A stretch of 64,000 bases of DNA from Aureispira sp. CCB-QB1 (GTDB lineage Bacteria > Bacteroidota > Bacteroidia > Chitinophagales > Saprospiraceae): the NCBI RefSeq assembly GCF_000724545.1, contig NZ_JHBV01000016.1, positions 391,075 through 455,074 of the forward strand, in the 5' to 3' direction. The notes beneath the pieces were generated by a model. That model did no database searches, had not been told where the DNA came from, and saw only the letters and a list, made by a program, of their open reading frames with translations. This document shows, piece after piece, positions 63,930-64,000 of this stretch. Within the stretch, counting starts at the first letter, position 1. Every line of letters starts with the position of its first letter. A program made the position numbers and the translations under genes.

Positions 63930-64000
63930 TTATTTTTGAATAACAATTTTAAAGACTTTAGCTTCTTGCCCCTCACAGAATAGTGTCGCAAAATAAATTC
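63930..64000 (-). CDS. 3' end of a T9SS sorting domain protein, truncated by the right window edge
   Basis: Reading the minus strand from 63998 gives 22 residues (IYFATLFCEGQEAKVFKIVI, then QK) and a stop at 63930-63932. The IYFATL start followed by an E-A-K-x-F-K-I-V-I-Q-K tail is the standard last two strands of a T9SS type A sorting domain. The rest of the gene lies beyond base 64000. It is the third T9SS cargo gene in a row on this strand. Confidence 0.75.
   Translation of the reverse strand, partial: IYFATLFCEGQEAKVFKIVIQK

Noticed and set aside
1..64000. Possible CRISPR array or tRNA genes
   Set aside because: The dispersed repeats are not regularly spaced and no cloverleaf was recognised in the gaps by eye; a tRNA scan was not possible.

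Overview
The window reads as a chromosomal segment of an AT-rich, gliding-type member of the Bacteroidota. The evidence is the type IX secretion (T9SS) type A C-terminal sorting domains on five proteins, the abundance of SPII lipoproteins, the Bacteroidota families DUF4382, DUF2147 and DUF6427, and -7 boxes of the TAnnTTTG type. A Saprospiria-like organism is plausible (large LRR-subtilisins, tandem desaturases), but the genus cannot be fixed from this sequence. No rRNA, tRNA, CRISPR array, phage or transposase gene was seen.

Layout. 1-10.6 kb: two tandem giant secreted LRR-subtilisin proteins (the first cut by the left edge), then a membrane-anchored TPR-CHAT protease. 10.7-14.9 kb (minus): two lipoproteins, a D-3-phosphoglycerate dehydrogenase and a TPR lipoprotein. 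15.5-32.1 kb (mostly plus): an exported protein of unknown function, a DUF6427 membrane protein, a stand-alone DsbD alpha domain followed by a DsbD carrying two alpha domains, an M3 peptidase, an HNH protein, a large exported zinc metalloprotease, an outer-membrane barrel (minus), KdsD plus a small partner, and RecG. 32.2-37 kb (minus): a lipoprotein, a PepSY-like protein, a WbpP-like epimerase and AsnB. 37.2-45.8 kb: the 2-oxoglutarate dehydrogenase E2, DUF2147, an LpxD-like acyltransferase, FabG, a low-molecular-weight phosphatase, and small membrane and lipoprotein genes. 46-55.2 kb: RecJ, an ABC ATPase, a cytosolic LRR protein, a universal stress protein, a YiaA-like protein, PsuG, and an aminotransferase next to a sulfotransferase-like protein. 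55.5-58.8 kb: a TLC-like membrane protein followed by two paralogous fatty-acid desaturases. 58.9-64 kb (minus): a DUF1963-like protein, RecN, two T9SS cargo proteins, and the last 22 codons of a third cut by the right edge.

The most unusual non-coding signal is a dispersed family of palindromic, modular intergenic repeats. Copies share blocks of up to 40 bp, some have 10-bp terminal inverted repeats, and several carry a nested hairpin whose sequence is specific to the locus. A separate 310-bp element with long imperfect terminal inverted repeats lies at 51.5-51.8 kb. The most unusual coding signals are the LRR / propeptide-like / subtilisin / T9SS tandem next to a TPR-CHAT protease, the three-fold DsbD alpha domains, and the TLC-desaturase-desaturase group. 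Starts were moved downstream of the longest open frame where a signal peptide or a family start supports it (3985, 17248, 18524, 19393, 22168, 30011, 50580, 52105, and 61270 on the minus strand).
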